Assembly (NCBI GenBank): GCA_900320325.1
Contig: ONRU01000017.1
Span: forward strand, 1 to 47,064
Reading direction: 5' to 3'
Length of the DNA: 47,064 nt
From: an uncultured Lachnospiraceae bacterium
GTDB lineage: Bacteria; Bacillota; Clostridia; Lachnospirales; Lachnospiraceae
In this document: positions 26,597 to 36,600 of the stretch, piece after piece
Numbering within the stretch: position 1 is the first letter of the stretch
Layout: the number at the start of each line of letters is the position of its first letter
The notes under the pieces: generated by a model
The model's input: only the letters and a program-made list of their open reading frames with translations
Databases searched by the model: none
Told to the model about the DNA's origin: nothing
Program-made: the position numbers and the translations under genes

Positions 26597-28423
26597 ATGA
26601 TCAAAGAAGCAATCGTCAAAATCGTAAGCAAGGAAGACCTGACCTATCAGGAAGCGTATGATGTCATGAATGAGATCATGAGCGGACAGACGACAGCGAC
26701 CCAGAATGCCGCGTTTCTGTCGGCCCTGTCGACCAAGAGCGCCAGAGCTGAGACAAAGGATGAGATCGCGGGCTGCGCGGCGGCCATGCGCGATCACGCC
26801 ACCCGGGTCGATCCCGGCATGGATGTATTTGAGATCGTAGGGACCGGCGGTGACAACGCCCACAGTTTTAATATTTCCACTACTTCCGCTCTGGTAGCGG
26901 CCGCGGGCGGCATGAAGGTGGCCAAGCACGGAAACAGGGCTGCTTCTTCCATGAGCGGGACCGCGGACTGTCTGGAGGCTCTGGGCGTCAATATCCATCA
27001 AAGCCCTGCCAAATGTGTGGAAATGCTGAAAAAGACAGGTATGTGCTTCTTCTTTGCCCAGAAATACCATACCTCCATGAAATATGTCGGATCCATCCGC
27101 AGGGAGCTGGGCTTCCGCACCGTCTTTAATATTCTCGGTCCCCTGACCAATCCGGCTTCTCCTTCCATGCAGCTGCTGGGCGTCTATGATGACTATCTGG
27201 TGGAGCCCCTGGCCCAGGTCCTGGTCAGTCTGGGTGTAAAAAGAGGCATGGTCGTATACGGTATGGACAAGCTGGATGAGATATCCATTGGCGCGCCCAC
27301 CAGAATCTGTGAGATCCGGGACGGATGGTTCAGGACCACCACGATCTGTCCTGAAGATTTTGGCTTTGAACGCTGCAGCAGGGAGGACCTTAAAGGCGGT
27401 ACACCTGAGGAGAACGCGGAGACCACCCGGGCCATCCTGCGCGGAGAAAAAGGGCATAAAAGAAACGCGGTCCTGATGAACGCGGGCGCTGCACTCTACA
27501 TCGGCGGCAAAGCGGACAGCCTGCAGGATGGTGTCCGGCTGGCAGCGCAGCTGATCGATTCCGGGAAAGCCATGGAGACACTGGAACAGGTGATCCGGGT
27601 CACTGGAACAGGTGATCCGGGTCAGCAACGAGCCGGAGGAGGAAGCATGACCATACTGGACCGGCTGGCGGAACATGCCGCGGAGCGAACGCGAACAGCC
27701 AAATCCCTGATTTCCGCGGAGGAGATGCGGAGGATGGCACTGGAGCTGCCTGCCGGAGACTTAGCTTTTGAAAATGCCCTGAAAAGTCCCGGTATGTCCT
27801 TTATCTGTGAATGCAAAAAAGCGTCTCCTTCCAAAGGTCTGATCGCGCCTGACTTTCCGTATCTGGACATTGCCCGTGCTTATGAGGAAGCGGGCGCAGA
27901 CTGCATCTCTGTCCTGACAGAACCGAAATGGTTCCTCGGCAGTGACCTCCGGGAAATCGCTGAGCAGGTCGCGATACCCTGTCTGCGTAAGGACTTTACG
28001 GTAGACGCCTATATGATCTATCAGGCAAAAGTGCTGGGAGCCTCCGCAGTGCTGCTGATCTGTTCCATCCTGGATATGGATCGGATCAGGGAATACATAG
28101 GAATCTGTGATGAACTGGGCATATCCGCTCTGGTGGAAGCCCATGATGAGCGGGAAATTGAGACAGCCCTTGCGGCAGGAGCCCGTATCATCGGTGTCAA
28201 TAACCGCAATCTGAAGGATTTTTCCGTAGATACAGGCAACAGCAGCAGGCTGCGCGGCATGATCCCGCCTGACGTGCTGTTCGTATCGGAGAGCGGTGTC
28301 CGGGGACCGGAGGATATCCGCAGCCTGCGGGCCTGTGGAACAGACGCGGTCCTGATCGGTGAGCTGCTGATGAAGGCAGAGGATAAAAAGAAAACGCTGG
28401 AAGAATTGAGAGGCACTTTATGA
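26597..28423 (+). CDS. trpDC: Fused anthranilate phosphoribosyltransferase / indole-3-glycerol-phosphate synthase
   Basis: Two tryptophan-pathway enzymes in one 608-residue frame. TrpD (about 1-343; [14 protein letters not shown] and HGNRAASS phosphoribosyl-site motifs) joins PRPP to anthranilate. TrpC (from Met351; [36 protein letters not shown]) forms indole-3-glycerol phosphate. The joint is formed by a 22-bp tandem duplication (27579-27622). Without it, TrpD would read [12 protein letters not shown] and stop at a TGA overlapping the trpC ATG (27647) as ATGA, the usual arrangement. The duplication shifts frame so that TrpD runs into trpC without a stop. The GGAGGAGG site before ATG 27647 remains, so free TrpC may also be made. 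AGGAGG precedes ATG 26597. trpE and trpG are not nearby. Confidence 0.93.
   Translation: MIKEAIVKIVSKEDLTYQEAYDVMNEIMSGQTTATQNAAFLSALSTKSARAETKDEIAGCAAAMRDHATRVDPGMDVFEIVGTGGDNAHSFNISTTSALVAAAGGMKVAKHGNRAASSMSGTADCLEALGVNIHQSPAKCVEMLKKTGMCFFFAQKYHTSMKYVGSIRRELGFRTVFNILGPLTNPASPSMQLLGVYDDYLVEPLAQVLVSLGVKRGMVVYGMDKLDEISIGAPTRICEIRDGWFRTTTICPEDFGFERCSREDLKGGTPEENAETTRAILRGEKGHKRNAVLMNAGAALYIGGKADSLQDGVRLAAQLIDSGKAMETLEQVIRVTGTGDPGQQRAGGGSMTILDRLAEHAAERTRTAKSLISAEEMRRMALELPAGDLAFENALKSPGMSFICECKKASPSKGLIAPDFPYLDIARAYEEAGADCISVLTEPKWFLGSDLREIAEQVAIPCLRKDFTVDAYMIYQAKVLGASAVLLICSILDMDRIREYIGICDELGISALVEAHDEREIETALAAGARIIGVNNRNLKDFSVDTGNSSRLRGMIPPDVLFVSESGVRGPEDIRSLRACGTDAVLIGELLMKAEDKKKTLEELRGTL
27579..27622 (+). 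repeat. 22-bp tandem duplication at the trpD/trpC junction
   Basis: Positions 27579-27600 and 27601-27622 are identical. As 22 is not a multiple of three, the extra copy shifts the trpD frame and deletes its stop, creating the TrpD-TrpC fusion. Confidence 0.95.
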
Positions 28424-29019
28424 CTGGAATCAAACTATGCGGACTTTCCAGAATTAAAGACATTGAAGCAGTCAATGTCCTGCGTCCGGAATATATCGGA
28501 TTTGTTTTCGCCCCGGCCAGCAGGAGATATGTAAACGCGGAGACAGCAGCCCTGCTCCGGCAGGCACTTGTCCCCGGAATACAGGCCGTCGGCGTGTTCG
28601 TGGATGAAAAGCCGGAGACAGTAGCGTCGCTTCTGAACGGGGGAATCATCGATCTGGCACAGCTCCATGGAAGCGAGGATGAGGAATATATCTGCCGGCT
28701 GCGCGGATTGACGGCCGGCCCCCTGATCAAGGCATTCCGTGTCCGATCGCAGGCGGATGTGCTGGCGGCCCGGGAGAGCAGCGCGGACCATATTCTGCTG
28801 GATCACGGGGCGGGCACAGGCGCTGCTTTCGACTGGTCCCTGATCCGGCAGCTTGACCGGCCTTATTTTCTGGCCGGAGGCCTGTATCCGGAGAATGTCG
28901 CGGAGGCGGTCAGGAGCCTGCGTCCCTTTGCCGTAGATGTCAGCAGCGGGATCGAAACAGACGGACGGAAGGACGGCCATAAAATGCAAGCCTTTGTAGA
29001 AGCTGTCCGCGGAGCATAG
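28420..29019 (+). CDS. trpF: Phosphoribosylanthranilate isomerase
   Basis: Catalyses the Amadori rearrangement of phosphoribosylanthranilate to CdRP in tryptophan synthesis. The 199-residue TIM barrel has the expected catalytic Cys7 (IKLCGLSR) and Asp128 ([10 protein letters not shown]), plus QLHGSED and AGGLYPENV phosphate-binding motifs. Its ATG overlaps the trpC stop as ATGA, so it is translationally coupled. It is followed by a 356-base gap filled with repeats before trpB, an unusual interruption in a trp operon. Confidence 0.94.
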   Translation: MTGIKLCGLSRIKDIEAVNVLRPEYIGFVFAPASRRYVNAETAALLRQALVPGIQAVGVFVDEKPETVASLLNGGIIDLAQLHGSEDEEYICRLRGLTAGPLIKAFRVRSQADVLAARESSADHILLDHGAGTGAAFDWSLIRQLDRPYFLAGGLYPENVAEAVRSLRPFAVDVSSGIETDGRKDGHKMQAFVEAVRGA

Positions 29020-29034
29020 CTTCGCGCATGAAGA

Positions 29035-29304
29035 GCTTCGGCGCGCAGGACATTCCTGTCCGGGCGGTGAGCGACCTCTGAGCTCGTGAACAGCAGCGGT
29101 GAGCGACCTCTGAGCTCGTGAACAGCTTCGGAGCGCAGGACATTCCTGTCCGGGCGGTGAGCGACCTCAGAGCTCGTGAACAGCAGCGGCGAGCGACCTC
29201 TGAGCTCGTGAACAGCTTCGGCGCGCAGGACATTCCTGTCTGGGCGGTGAGCGACCTCAGAGCTGGTGGACAGCAGCAGTGAGCGACCTCAGAGCTGGTG
29301 AACA
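29035..29304. repeat. Repeat cluster C, three 90-bp higher-order units
   Basis: Units start at 29035, 29125 and 29215. Each has GCTTCGGMGCGCAGG, a small hairpin GGACA-TTCC-TGTCC, GGGCGGTGAGC, then two GACCTCWGAGCT elements 32 bases apart (29073/29105, 29163/29195, 29253/29285) followed by GTGAACAGC. The core is the same as in clusters A and B. The array occupies nearly the whole trpF-trpB gap. Long open frames across it on both strands have a 30-residue period and no credible start, so they are taken as by-products. Confidence 0.9.
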
Positions 29305-29375
29305 GCAGGTGTGGCGATTAACGTAGGAACATCGGCGCAGATCAGATCTGTGCCGGCAGAAGGAGAAAGAAGAAC

Positions 29376-30566
29376 ATGACGAACCCAAACGGACGATTCG
29401 GGATCCACGGCGGCCAGTATATCCCTGAAACATTGATGAACGCCGTGATCGAGCTGGAAGAGGCCTATAACCATTATAAAAAAGACCCGGATTTCAACCG
29501 GGAGCTGACAGAGCTTTTCAATGAATACGCGGGAAGACCTTCCAGGCTCTACTATGCTGAAAAGATGACCCGGGATCTGGGCGGCGCCAGGATCTACCTG
29601 AAGCGGGAGGACCTCAATCATACAGGCGCCCATAAGATCAATAATGTGCTGGGGCAGGCCCTGCTGGCCTCCAAAATGGGCAAGACCCGCTTGATCGCTG
29701 AGACCGGCGCGGGACAGCATGGCGTGGCGACGGCCACGGCGGCGGCACTGATGGGAATGGAATGCGTGGTCTTCATGGGGGAGGAAGACACGATCCGCCA
29801 GGCCCTCAATGTTTATCGTATGCGGCTTCTGGGCGCGGAAGTGATTCCCGTAAAAACAGGGACTGCCACCCTCAAAGATGCCGTGTCGGAGGCCATGCGG
29901 GAGTGGACATCCCGGATCGCCGATACCCATTATTGTCTGGGATCGGTCATGGGCCCTCATCCTTTCCCTACCATTGTCAGGGACTTTCAGGCGGTAATTT
30001 CCAAAGAGGCCAGGCAGCAGATCCTGGAAAAAGAAGGAAGACTGCCCGACGCGGTCATAGCCTGCGTAGGCGGCGGTTCCAACGCCATCGGCAGTTTTTA
30101 CCATTTCATCGGCGATGAAGGAGTCCGGCTGATCGGCTGTGAAGCAGCCGGAAGAGGCATCGACACATTTGAGACAGCGGCTACCATCAATACCGGCCGG
30201 CTGGGCATTTTCCACGGAATGAAATCATATTTCTGTCAGGATGAATATGGACAGATCGCGCCGGTCTATTCCATTTCCGCGGGTCTGGATTATCCGGGTA
30301 TCGGTCCGGAGCACGCGTATCTGCATGATACGGGGCGGGCCGAATATGTGGCTGTTACAGATGAGGAGGCAGTGAATGCCTTTGAATATCTTGCCAGGAC
30401 AGAGGGAATTATACCGGCAATCGAGTCAGCCCACGCAGTGGCCCATGCCATGAAGATCGCGCCGGCCATGGATAAAGATCAGATTCTGATCATCACCATT
30501 TCCGGCAGAGGAGACAAAGACTGCGCTGCCATTGCCCGCTACAGGGGGGAGGATATCCATGAATAA
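29376..30566 (+). CDS. trpB: Tryptophan synthase beta chain
   Basis: PLP enzyme that joins indole to serine to make tryptophan. The 396 residues match TrpB1. PLP-binding Lys87 is in HTGAHKINN, catalytic Glu109 in AETGAGQHG, phosphate loop GGGSNAIG at about 233, and the C-terminal Ser-containing ISGRGDKD is present. AGGAGAAAG precedes ATG 29376. The 3' end overlaps the trpA start by eight bases. TrpB works with TrpA in an alpha2-beta2 complex with an indole tunnel. Confidence 0.97.
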   Translation: MTNPNGRFGIHGGQYIPETLMNAVIELEEAYNHYKKDPDFNRELTELFNEYAGRPSRLYYAEKMTRDLGGARIYLKREDLNHTGAHKINNVLGQALLASKMGKTRLIAETGAGQHGVATATAAALMGMECVVFMGEEDTIRQALNVYRMRLLGAEVIPVKTGTATLKDAVSEAMREWTSRIADTHYCLGSVMGPHPFPTIVRDFQAVISKEARQQILEKEGRLPDAVIACVGGGSNAIGSFYHFIGDEGVRLIGCEAAGRGIDTFETAATINTGRLGIFHGMKSYFCQDEYGQIAPVYSISAGLDYPGIGPEHAYLHDTGRAEYVAVTDEEAVNAFEYLARTEGIIPAIESAHAVAHAMKIAPAMDKDQILIITISGRGDKDCAAIARYRGEDIHE

Positions 30567-31329
30567 GATCAGCCGGGCCTTTGAGAACGGAAAGGCCTTT
30601 ATAGCATTTATTACCTGCGGTGACCCGGATCTGGAAACGACTGCGGCGGCTGTCCGCGCAGCCGCGGAGAACGGGGCAGATCTCATAGAGCTGGGAATCC
30701 CCTTTTCAGATCCCACGGCGGAGGGACCTGTCATTCAGGCTGCCAGCCTGCGCGCTTTGCAGGCCGGCACTACGACAGACCGTATTTTTGCGCTTGTGGA
30801 AGACCTGCGCCGGGATGTGACCATCCCTATGGTCTTTATGACTTATGCAAATGTCATATTTTCATATGGCGCGGACCGTTTTATCAGCAGATGTCAGCAG
30901 ACGGGCATTGACGGCCTGATCCTGCCGGATCTGCCATTTGAGGAGAAAGAGGAATTTCTGCCGTACTGCCGGAAATATGATGTCAGCCTGGTTTCCCTGA
31001 TCGCGCCCACCTCGGAGAACCGTATCGCCAGGATTGCCCGGGAAGCGGAGGGATTTATATATGTGGTCTCCAGTCTGGGCGTGACAGGAGTCCGCAGTGA
31101 GATCAAAACAGATCTGGAATCGGTCATCGCCGCCATCAGGGAAAACACCCGGATTCCCTGCGCGGTCGGTTTTGGCATCTCCACACCGGAACAGGCCCGT
31201 AAGATGGCCGGTCTTTCCGATGGTGCCATCGTCGGATCCGCAATCGTAAAGATTCTGGAAAAGTATGGGAGAGAAGCGCCTCCTCATATCGGGGAATATG
31301 TCCGCGCCATGAAGGACGCGGTCAGATGA
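30559..31329 (+). CDS. trpA: Tryptophan synthase alpha chain
   Basis: Cleaves indole-3-glycerol phosphate to indole and glyceraldehyde 3-phosphate. The 256-residue TIM barrel has catalytic Glu44 in [11 protein letters not shown]. The second catalytic acid, Asp60 of enteric TrpA, corresponds to Glu55 (TAEGP instead of ADGP), a variant I believe is common in Clostridia. Substrate phosphate motifs GVTGVRS and GFGISTPEQ are present. ATG 30559 lies inside the trpB 3' end and is preceded by GGGGGGAGG, so that start is preferred over the open frame at 30532. It is the last gene of the operon. Confidence 0.95.
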   Translation: MNKISRAFENGKAFIAFITCGDPDLETTAAAVRAAAENGADLIELGIPFSDPTAEGPVIQAASLRALQAGTTTDRIFALVEDLRRDVTIPMVFMTYANVIFSYGADRFISRCQQTGIDGLILPDLPFEEKEEFLPYCRKYDVSLVSLIAPTSENRIARIAREAEGFIYVVSSLGVTGVRSEIKTDLESVIAAIRENTRIPCAVGFGISTPEQARKMAGLSDGAIVGSAIVKILEKYGREAPPHIGEYVRAMKDAVR

Positions 31330-31372
31330 ACCGGGAAGTCCGGGTCCAGGGATGGTCGACGGCATGGTCGAT

Positions 31373-31387
31373 GACCTCAGAGGTGGC
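31373..31387 (+). repeat. Single copy of the trp-locus repeat (D)
   Basis: GACCTCAGAGGTGGC, containing the dyad ACCTCAGAGGT, lies 44 bases after trpA and before the operon terminator. It is one isolated unit of the family. Confidence 0.75.
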
Positions 31388-31435
31388 GGATCGATGGGCT
31401 TTGCTTGAACAAAACAGGAAGAAATGTTAGGATTG

Positions 31436-31472
31436 AAACGTTCGTTCCGCGGAACGCGGGGCGGACGTTTTT
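31436..31472 (+). terminator. Terminator following trpA
   Basis: A 15-bp stem (31436-31450 with 31456-31470, including G-T pairs), five-base loop and T run. A possible promoter for the next gene, TTGAAC (31405-31410) and TAGGAT (31428-31433) 17 bases apart, would start transcription at this hairpin, so a leader function for the symporter gene is also possible. Confidence 0.75.
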
Positions 31473-31499
31473 CCGGAAATAGCAAAGGAGGAACCTGTT

Positions 31500-32867
31500 T
31501 TGAAAGAGCGTGAACAACTGGGAAGCCGTCTGGGCTTTATTCTGCTGTCGGCCGGATGCGCCATCGGTATCGGCAACGTATGGAAATTCCCCTGGCTGGT
31601 GGGTCAGAACGGCGGAGGCGCCTTTGTTCTTGTATATCTGATCTTTCTGGCGATCATGGGCGTTCCTGTTATGACCATGGAATTCGCCATGGGACGGGCC
31701 AGCCAGGCCAGTCCGGTGACCATGTACCGCAAACTGGAACCCGGGGGTAGTTTCTGGCACCTGCATGGTTATGCCGCAGTGGCCGGCAACTATATCATCA
31801 TGATGTTCTATACCTCCGTCTGCGGCTGGATGATCCAGTATTTCTTTACGACAGCGGCAGGGACTTTTACGGGGCTGGATACAGACGGCGTCGCCGCTGA
31901 ATTCGCCAATATGATGGCGTCACCTGTCCGCCAGTGGGGATTTATGGCAGTTTCGGTCATTGCCGGCTTTTTCATTCTCTCCATGGGTCTGCAGCAGGGT
32001 GTTGAGAGGATCACCAAGTTCATGATGACGGCCCTGATCCTGATCATGCTTATCCTGGCTTTTAACAGCATTCTTGCGCCCGGCGGCAGCGAGGGACTTT
32101 CCTTCTATCTTAAGCCGGATTTCGCGAAGCTCCGGGAAGCCGGCCTGTGGAACGTGGTCCAGTCAGCTATGAACCAGGCGTTCTTTACCCTGTCCGTCGG
32201 TATGGGCGGTATGGCTATTTTCGGCAGCTACATCGGCAAGGACCATTCCCTTATGGGAGAGTCTGTCAATGTTGCTTTGCTGGATACCTTTGTAGCTCTG
32301 ACCTCCGGACTGATCATTTTTCCGGCCTGCTTCGCCTATGGCGTTGAACCGGACGCGGGGCCCAGCCTGATCTTCATAACACTGCCCAATATATTCAACC
32401 ATATGGGGCTTGGCCGTTTATGGGGTTCCCTTTTCTTCGTATTTATGTCCTTTGCGGCCATGTCCACGGTTATCGGCGTTTTTGAGAATATCATTGCCAT
32501 GTTCCGGGACCTGACCGGCATGAGCCGTAAAAAGGCCTGCCTGGTCAATACCTTCCTGATGCTGGTCCTGGCGACACCCTGCGCCCTGGCCCCCAATCTG
32601 CTGGCGGGAATCCAGCCCATGGGACCCGGTACATCTATCATGGATCTGGAGGACTTTCTGGTCAGCAACCTGATCCTGCCTCTGGGCGCCTTTATCTTCT
32701 GCATTTTCTGTACCCGGAAAATCGGATGGGGATGGGACAACTTCGTAAAAGAAGCGAATACCGGAAAAGGAATGAAAGTTGCTTCTTGGATGCGTTTCTA
32801 TCTGACCTGGATTCTGCCTGTCCTGTTCCTGATCGTATTTGTAATGGGGATCAGATCCTATTTGTAA
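31500..32867 (+). CDS. Sodium-dependent neurotransmitter-symporter (NSS/SNF) family transporter
   Basis: The 455-residue protein resembles LeuT/TnaT-type Na+:amino-acid symporters. The first helix has the broken TM1 sequence GCAIGIGNVWKFPW, whose backbone and Asn bind Na+ and substrate; TM6 carries NQAFFTLSVGMGGMAIFGSYI. About 11 hydrophobic segments are visible, typical of bacterial members. The start is TTG 31500, with AAAGGAGG seven bases upstream; no ATG fits. It follows the trp operon terminator, so tryptophan or indole-like amino acids are plausible substrates (TnaT is in this family), but that is inference from position only. Confidence 0.92.
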   Translation: MKEREQLGSRLGFILLSAGCAIGIGNVWKFPWLVGQNGGGAFVLVYLIFLAIMGVPVMTMEFAMGRASQASPVTMYRKLEPGGSFWHLHGYAAVAGNYIIMMFYTSVCGWMIQYFFTTAAGTFTGLDTDGVAAEFANMMASPVRQWGFMAVSVIAGFFILSMGLQQGVERITKFMMTALILIMLILAFNSILAPGGSEGLSFYLKPDFAKLREAGLWNVVQSAMNQAFFTLSVGMGGMAIFGSYIGKDHSLMGESVNVALLDTFVALTSGLIIFPACFAYGVEPDAGPSLIFITLPNIFNHMGLGRLWGSLFFVFMSFAAMSTVIGVFENIIAMFRDLTGMSRKKACLVNTFLMLVLATPCALAPNLLAGIQPMGPGTSIMDLEDFLVSNLILPLGAFIFCIFCTRKIGWGWDNFVKEANTGKGMKVASWMRFYLTWILPVLFLIVFVMGIRSYL

Positions 32868-32953
32868 TAAGTATCATGGGGAAATCATAATGAGTACCAG
32901 GTCATACTTATCCCAATGGGATTCAGCCTGTATCTGTAAAGGGGGATTATCGG

Positions 32954-33535
32954 ATGAAAGTATATTTTATTGCCGATCTTCATTTCGGCCACAGGAAGAT
33001 CATAGGATTTGACAATCGTCCCTGGGACTCCCTGCAGTCCATGGAAGCGGAGATGATTCGCCGCTGGAATGAGCGGGTGACCGACCGGGATCATGTATTC
33101 ATCGTGGGTGATTTCTGCGCTTTTTCCTCTATGTCCCATGCGGCCGCAATCCTGCGCCGTCTGAAGGGACACAAGCACCTGATCCGGGGCAATCACGATC
33201 TGCGGGAACCGGTCTTTGACAGCTTCTTTGAAGATGTTTCAGACTACAGGCAGATCACGGTCCGGGCCTTCGGAGAAAAACAGAATCTGGTGCTCTGCCA
33301 TTATTTCAGGCCCTTTTTCAGAGGCGCCCGGCAGGGCGGGATTCATTTGTACGGACATACCCACAATTCCCGGGTCGCGGAGATGGAGGAGCGCTTTCAA
33401 AGATTCCTGGGATGGGCCGGCATCCAGTGCGAAGCCTATAATGTCGGTGCCTTCCGGCTGGACTATACCCCCAGGACCCTGGAGGAGATTATCGGTATCT
33501 ACAGACCGGATCTGCGGATCCGCGGGAAAGTCTGA
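32954..33535 (+). CDS. Metallophosphoesterase family protein
   Basis: The 193-residue calcineurin-like phosphoesterase has every metal-binding motif: DLHFGH (Asp8, His10), VGDF (Asp53), GNHD (Asn80, His81), a His in LVLCHYF, and GHTHN. Members of this size act on phosphomonoesters, cyclic nucleotides or dinucleotides. The specific substrate is not evident. AGGGGGAT precedes ATG 32954. It lies 86 bases after the symporter and may be co-transcribed with it; a terminator follows. Confidence 0.9.
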   Translation: MKVYFIADLHFGHRKIIGFDNRPWDSLQSMEAEMIRRWNERVTDRDHVFIVGDFCAFSSMSHAAAILRRLKGHKHLIRGNHDLREPVFDSFFEDVSDYRQITVRAFGEKQNLVLCHYFRPFFRGARQGGIHLYGHTHNSRVAEMEERFQRFLGWAGIQCEAYNVGAFRLDYTPRTLEEIIGIYRPDLRIRGKV

Positions 33536-33597
33536 GTACAGTCCGGCTGACCATTCCATGGCAGATATAGAGAACAGCATAATGCGTAAAAAGAAGA

Positions 33598-33657
33598 AGC
33601 AGCAGCATTCCCGGCTCTGGGAAGGCTGCTGCTTTTTGGTGTGCCCGGCGGGCACAC
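33598..33657. terminator. Terminator plus second hairpin between convergent genes
   Basis: AGCAGCAGC-type stem (33598-33606 with 33625-33633) followed by five T residues ends the phosphoesterase transcript. A perfect 8-bp hairpin (33639-33646 with 33650-33657) follows immediately. The second could end the opposing C11-type gene, although no T run follows it on the minus strand. Confidence 0.7.
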
Positions 33658-33699
33658 GTTTATACTTTGTTATTATGCGATGTATTTAAACATTGTTTT

Positions 33700-36600
33700 T
33701 TACTCAGAAACGACTGTGATACCGTGGGCGTAAGCATACTCCGCGGCATAGGAATAATAGCTGCAATGGAAGATCAAAGGCAAGGCTGCCTTCGGATCTT
33801 CACTGAAAGCAGTATCGCTGATTTCCGTCACGGAATCGGGAATGGTCAGGTCGGTCAGGCCCGAAACGCCGGCAAAGGCACCGGATTCAATGGAAACCGT
33901 TCCCTCGGGAACAGCCGCTTCCGGCCCGGCACCGGAGGGACACTGCAGCAGGCTGCTGCCTTCCCGGTCCATCAGAAAGCCGTCTCTGGAAGAAAAGTCC
34001 TGGTTCGAGTCTGATACGGAAAAGCTCCGGAACAGAATGCCGGCAAATGCCGCGGGATCCAGATCTGTCATGGCGCTGCCGATCTGCAGGGTATCGCAGG
34101 ACAGGATATTGTGGCCGCCCGAGGAATCCGGCCGCCTGACGGTAGGGTCGAAGGCGCCGGCGCCGACTGCCGTCAGGCCGTCGGGCAGAACCGGTACGGA
34201 CGCGAGCGGGTTGCCGGCAAAAGCGTGGCTGCCGACAGACCGGAGAGAATCCGGCAGGGCAAGCTCTGTCAGGGAGCAGCAGCGGAAGGCGTCTTCCCCT
34301 ATGGTCTGCAGTCCGCCGTTCCATGTGATCTGGCACAGGGCAGCGGTATTTTCAAAAGCGCCCCGGCCGATGGTTTCCAGTGTGGAAGGCAGGACCAGGC
34401 TCAGATCGTCATAATATCTGTCAAAATCAGCAAAAGCATAGTCAGCGATCCGGACTGTTCCTTCCGGAATTGTATAGGTATACAGAGGCAGTGCCTCATG
34501 ATCGGAAGGGACATGCGTTGAATCCGGTGACTGACCGGAAGCCGGCAGCAATGACTGGCCGGTCGTATCATAGGCGGCCGGGAACAGCCAGAGGGTCTTT
34601 CCGTCAGCGCTGAAGAGCACGCCTGAAACAGTCTTAAAGGCTGTGTTATCGGCACTGATGGAATAAGCATTGACGGAGCTGCAGCCGTAGAAAGCATACG
34701 CTTCCAGTGTCTGCAGGGAAGCGGGCAGCTGGACAGATTCCAGGCTGATGCAGTCTTCAAAGGCATGGGCGTGAATCGTTGTTACGCTGTCAGGAATGAC
34801 CAGCTGGCGGAGCATGCCCGGAACGCTCATTTCAGGGGCCAGCGCGTCGGGACTGCTCTGATCCGGCAGGGTATACGTATCCGCGTCGAAAACATAGTGG
34901 ATACAGCTGCTTTCACCGTCTCCGATCTCAGTGACAGGTATGGATTCCACTTCCGCGGGGATGGTCAGGGCACTGTCCTGTCCCTCATAAGAAAGCAGGA
35001 TTGCGTGGTCCGCTGAAACCATAAAATGCAGGGAACCGTAACTGGTCTCCACATCGACCGGTGTAGGTTCTGTAAAGACCACCGCCGGAACCGTGTCCGC
35101 CTGCCCGGCCTGTTCCGAAGAAGTCTGATCATCAGAAGCGCCGTCCTGTGAAACACCGGTCTTGGCAGACGCAGAATCTGTGCTGTTCCGGTCATCCTCC
35201 GTTTTATCTCCGGCAGCGTCCCCGGAGGTATCAGCAGTTTTCGAGGTATCAGCAGTTACTGAGGTATCAGCAGTTTTCGAGGTGTCAGCAGTTACTGAGG
35301 TATCAGCAGTTACTGAGGTATCAGCAGTTTCCGAAGTGTCTGCCGCGGCGGGATCCTCCTCCCTGTCAGAGGAAGAGGGCAGAATAACTGCCTCTGAGGC
35401 GTGGGAATTGCCGGACAGATCCGTGAGGATCAGCTGGACCAGGAACTGCCCTTCAAACGACGAGACGGGTTCTCTGGACAATGCCAGGCCGTTCCGCAAT
35501 CCCAGGCTTTCCTGTCCCTGATGGGGAGAGGAGGACCAGGTATACCAGGGGCTGGCACTGTCCGCAGGTCTTGTATAAGCAGTACTTTGGGCATCTGCAA
35601 TGGCGGTATAGCCTGCAGCGTCCGCTGTATTTCTGCCAATGGGGAAAGGGGATTCCATCTTCCGGCTGACCGTTTTCACCGTAAACGAAGCACCATTCCT
35701 TTCCGTAATCAGAGCTGCCTCTGTTCCGCTGTCAGCTCCGTCCTCTGTCAGGAGCAGATCCGGGGCTTTATAGGTCACATAGCTGCCGCGGATGACCGTC
35801 TCCCTGAAATACCAGGGATCCTCCATCTGTCCGTAAGGATTGGAAGCCCGGACCAGCAGAGGATCTGCCGGAACAGACATGGTATCATCACGGGAGAGAG
35901 GAATCCGGACATCGGTCAGGACAGGCCGGAAAGTACCCGGCCCGGTCTTCTGCAGGATGCTGTAGGAAGCGTCTGCCAGAGCCGAAGCCTGGTCCGGGGT
36001 CAGAGAGAGTTCCAGGACCGGGGTATAGCCGTCTTCACTGCTGATGGCTTCTTCCAAAGAAGGCAGATTCCAGTCGGTTCCGTCCCCGCCGGAAGCCTCT
36101 TCCATGAAGAGCTGTATCATACTCAGGTAAGCCTCGCCGGGCGCGAAACTGCTGTAGGAGACGGTCTCGCAGGCATCATAAAGACTGCGGTTCCAACCGG
36201 GGAAATATACAGACAGGCCTCTGGTACCCGACATGTTGGCGGTCCTGGCCAGAAGGATGCCTTCGCAGGCCTGATACAGGAGATCCGCCTGGTCCGGATA
36301 CAGATCGCTGAAGGCGGAGGCCAGGTCGGCGATATCGGCCAGATCACAGCCTGTTTCCCGGCTTTCGGCCTGGCTGACGCCGAAGAACCTGGCCCGGTCC
36401 CGGCATGCGCGGATATCGCTGTAACGGCCGTTCCGCAGATCTTCCATGACCGGCTGTACAAGCGTATCCAGGGCGTTGGTCACCCGGTCCAGCCGGTCCA
36501 GATCGACCGCGGACAGCGTCAGGTCCGGATGGTGCAGGGCGGATATGTTCTCATCATAATAAGCCCTGCAGCTGCCCACAGCGCTGTCGGCAAAGGCCGC

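Noticed and set aside
28940-29233. Protein with 30-residue repeats on the minus strand
   Set aside because: It is only the translation of the 90-bp DNA repeat; it lacks a ribosome binding site and crosses the trpF end.
31405-31472. Attenuator for the NSS symporter
   Set aside because: A promoter-like pair and a terminator overlap, but no aptamer, T-box or leader peptide is visible; a plain trp terminator is enough.
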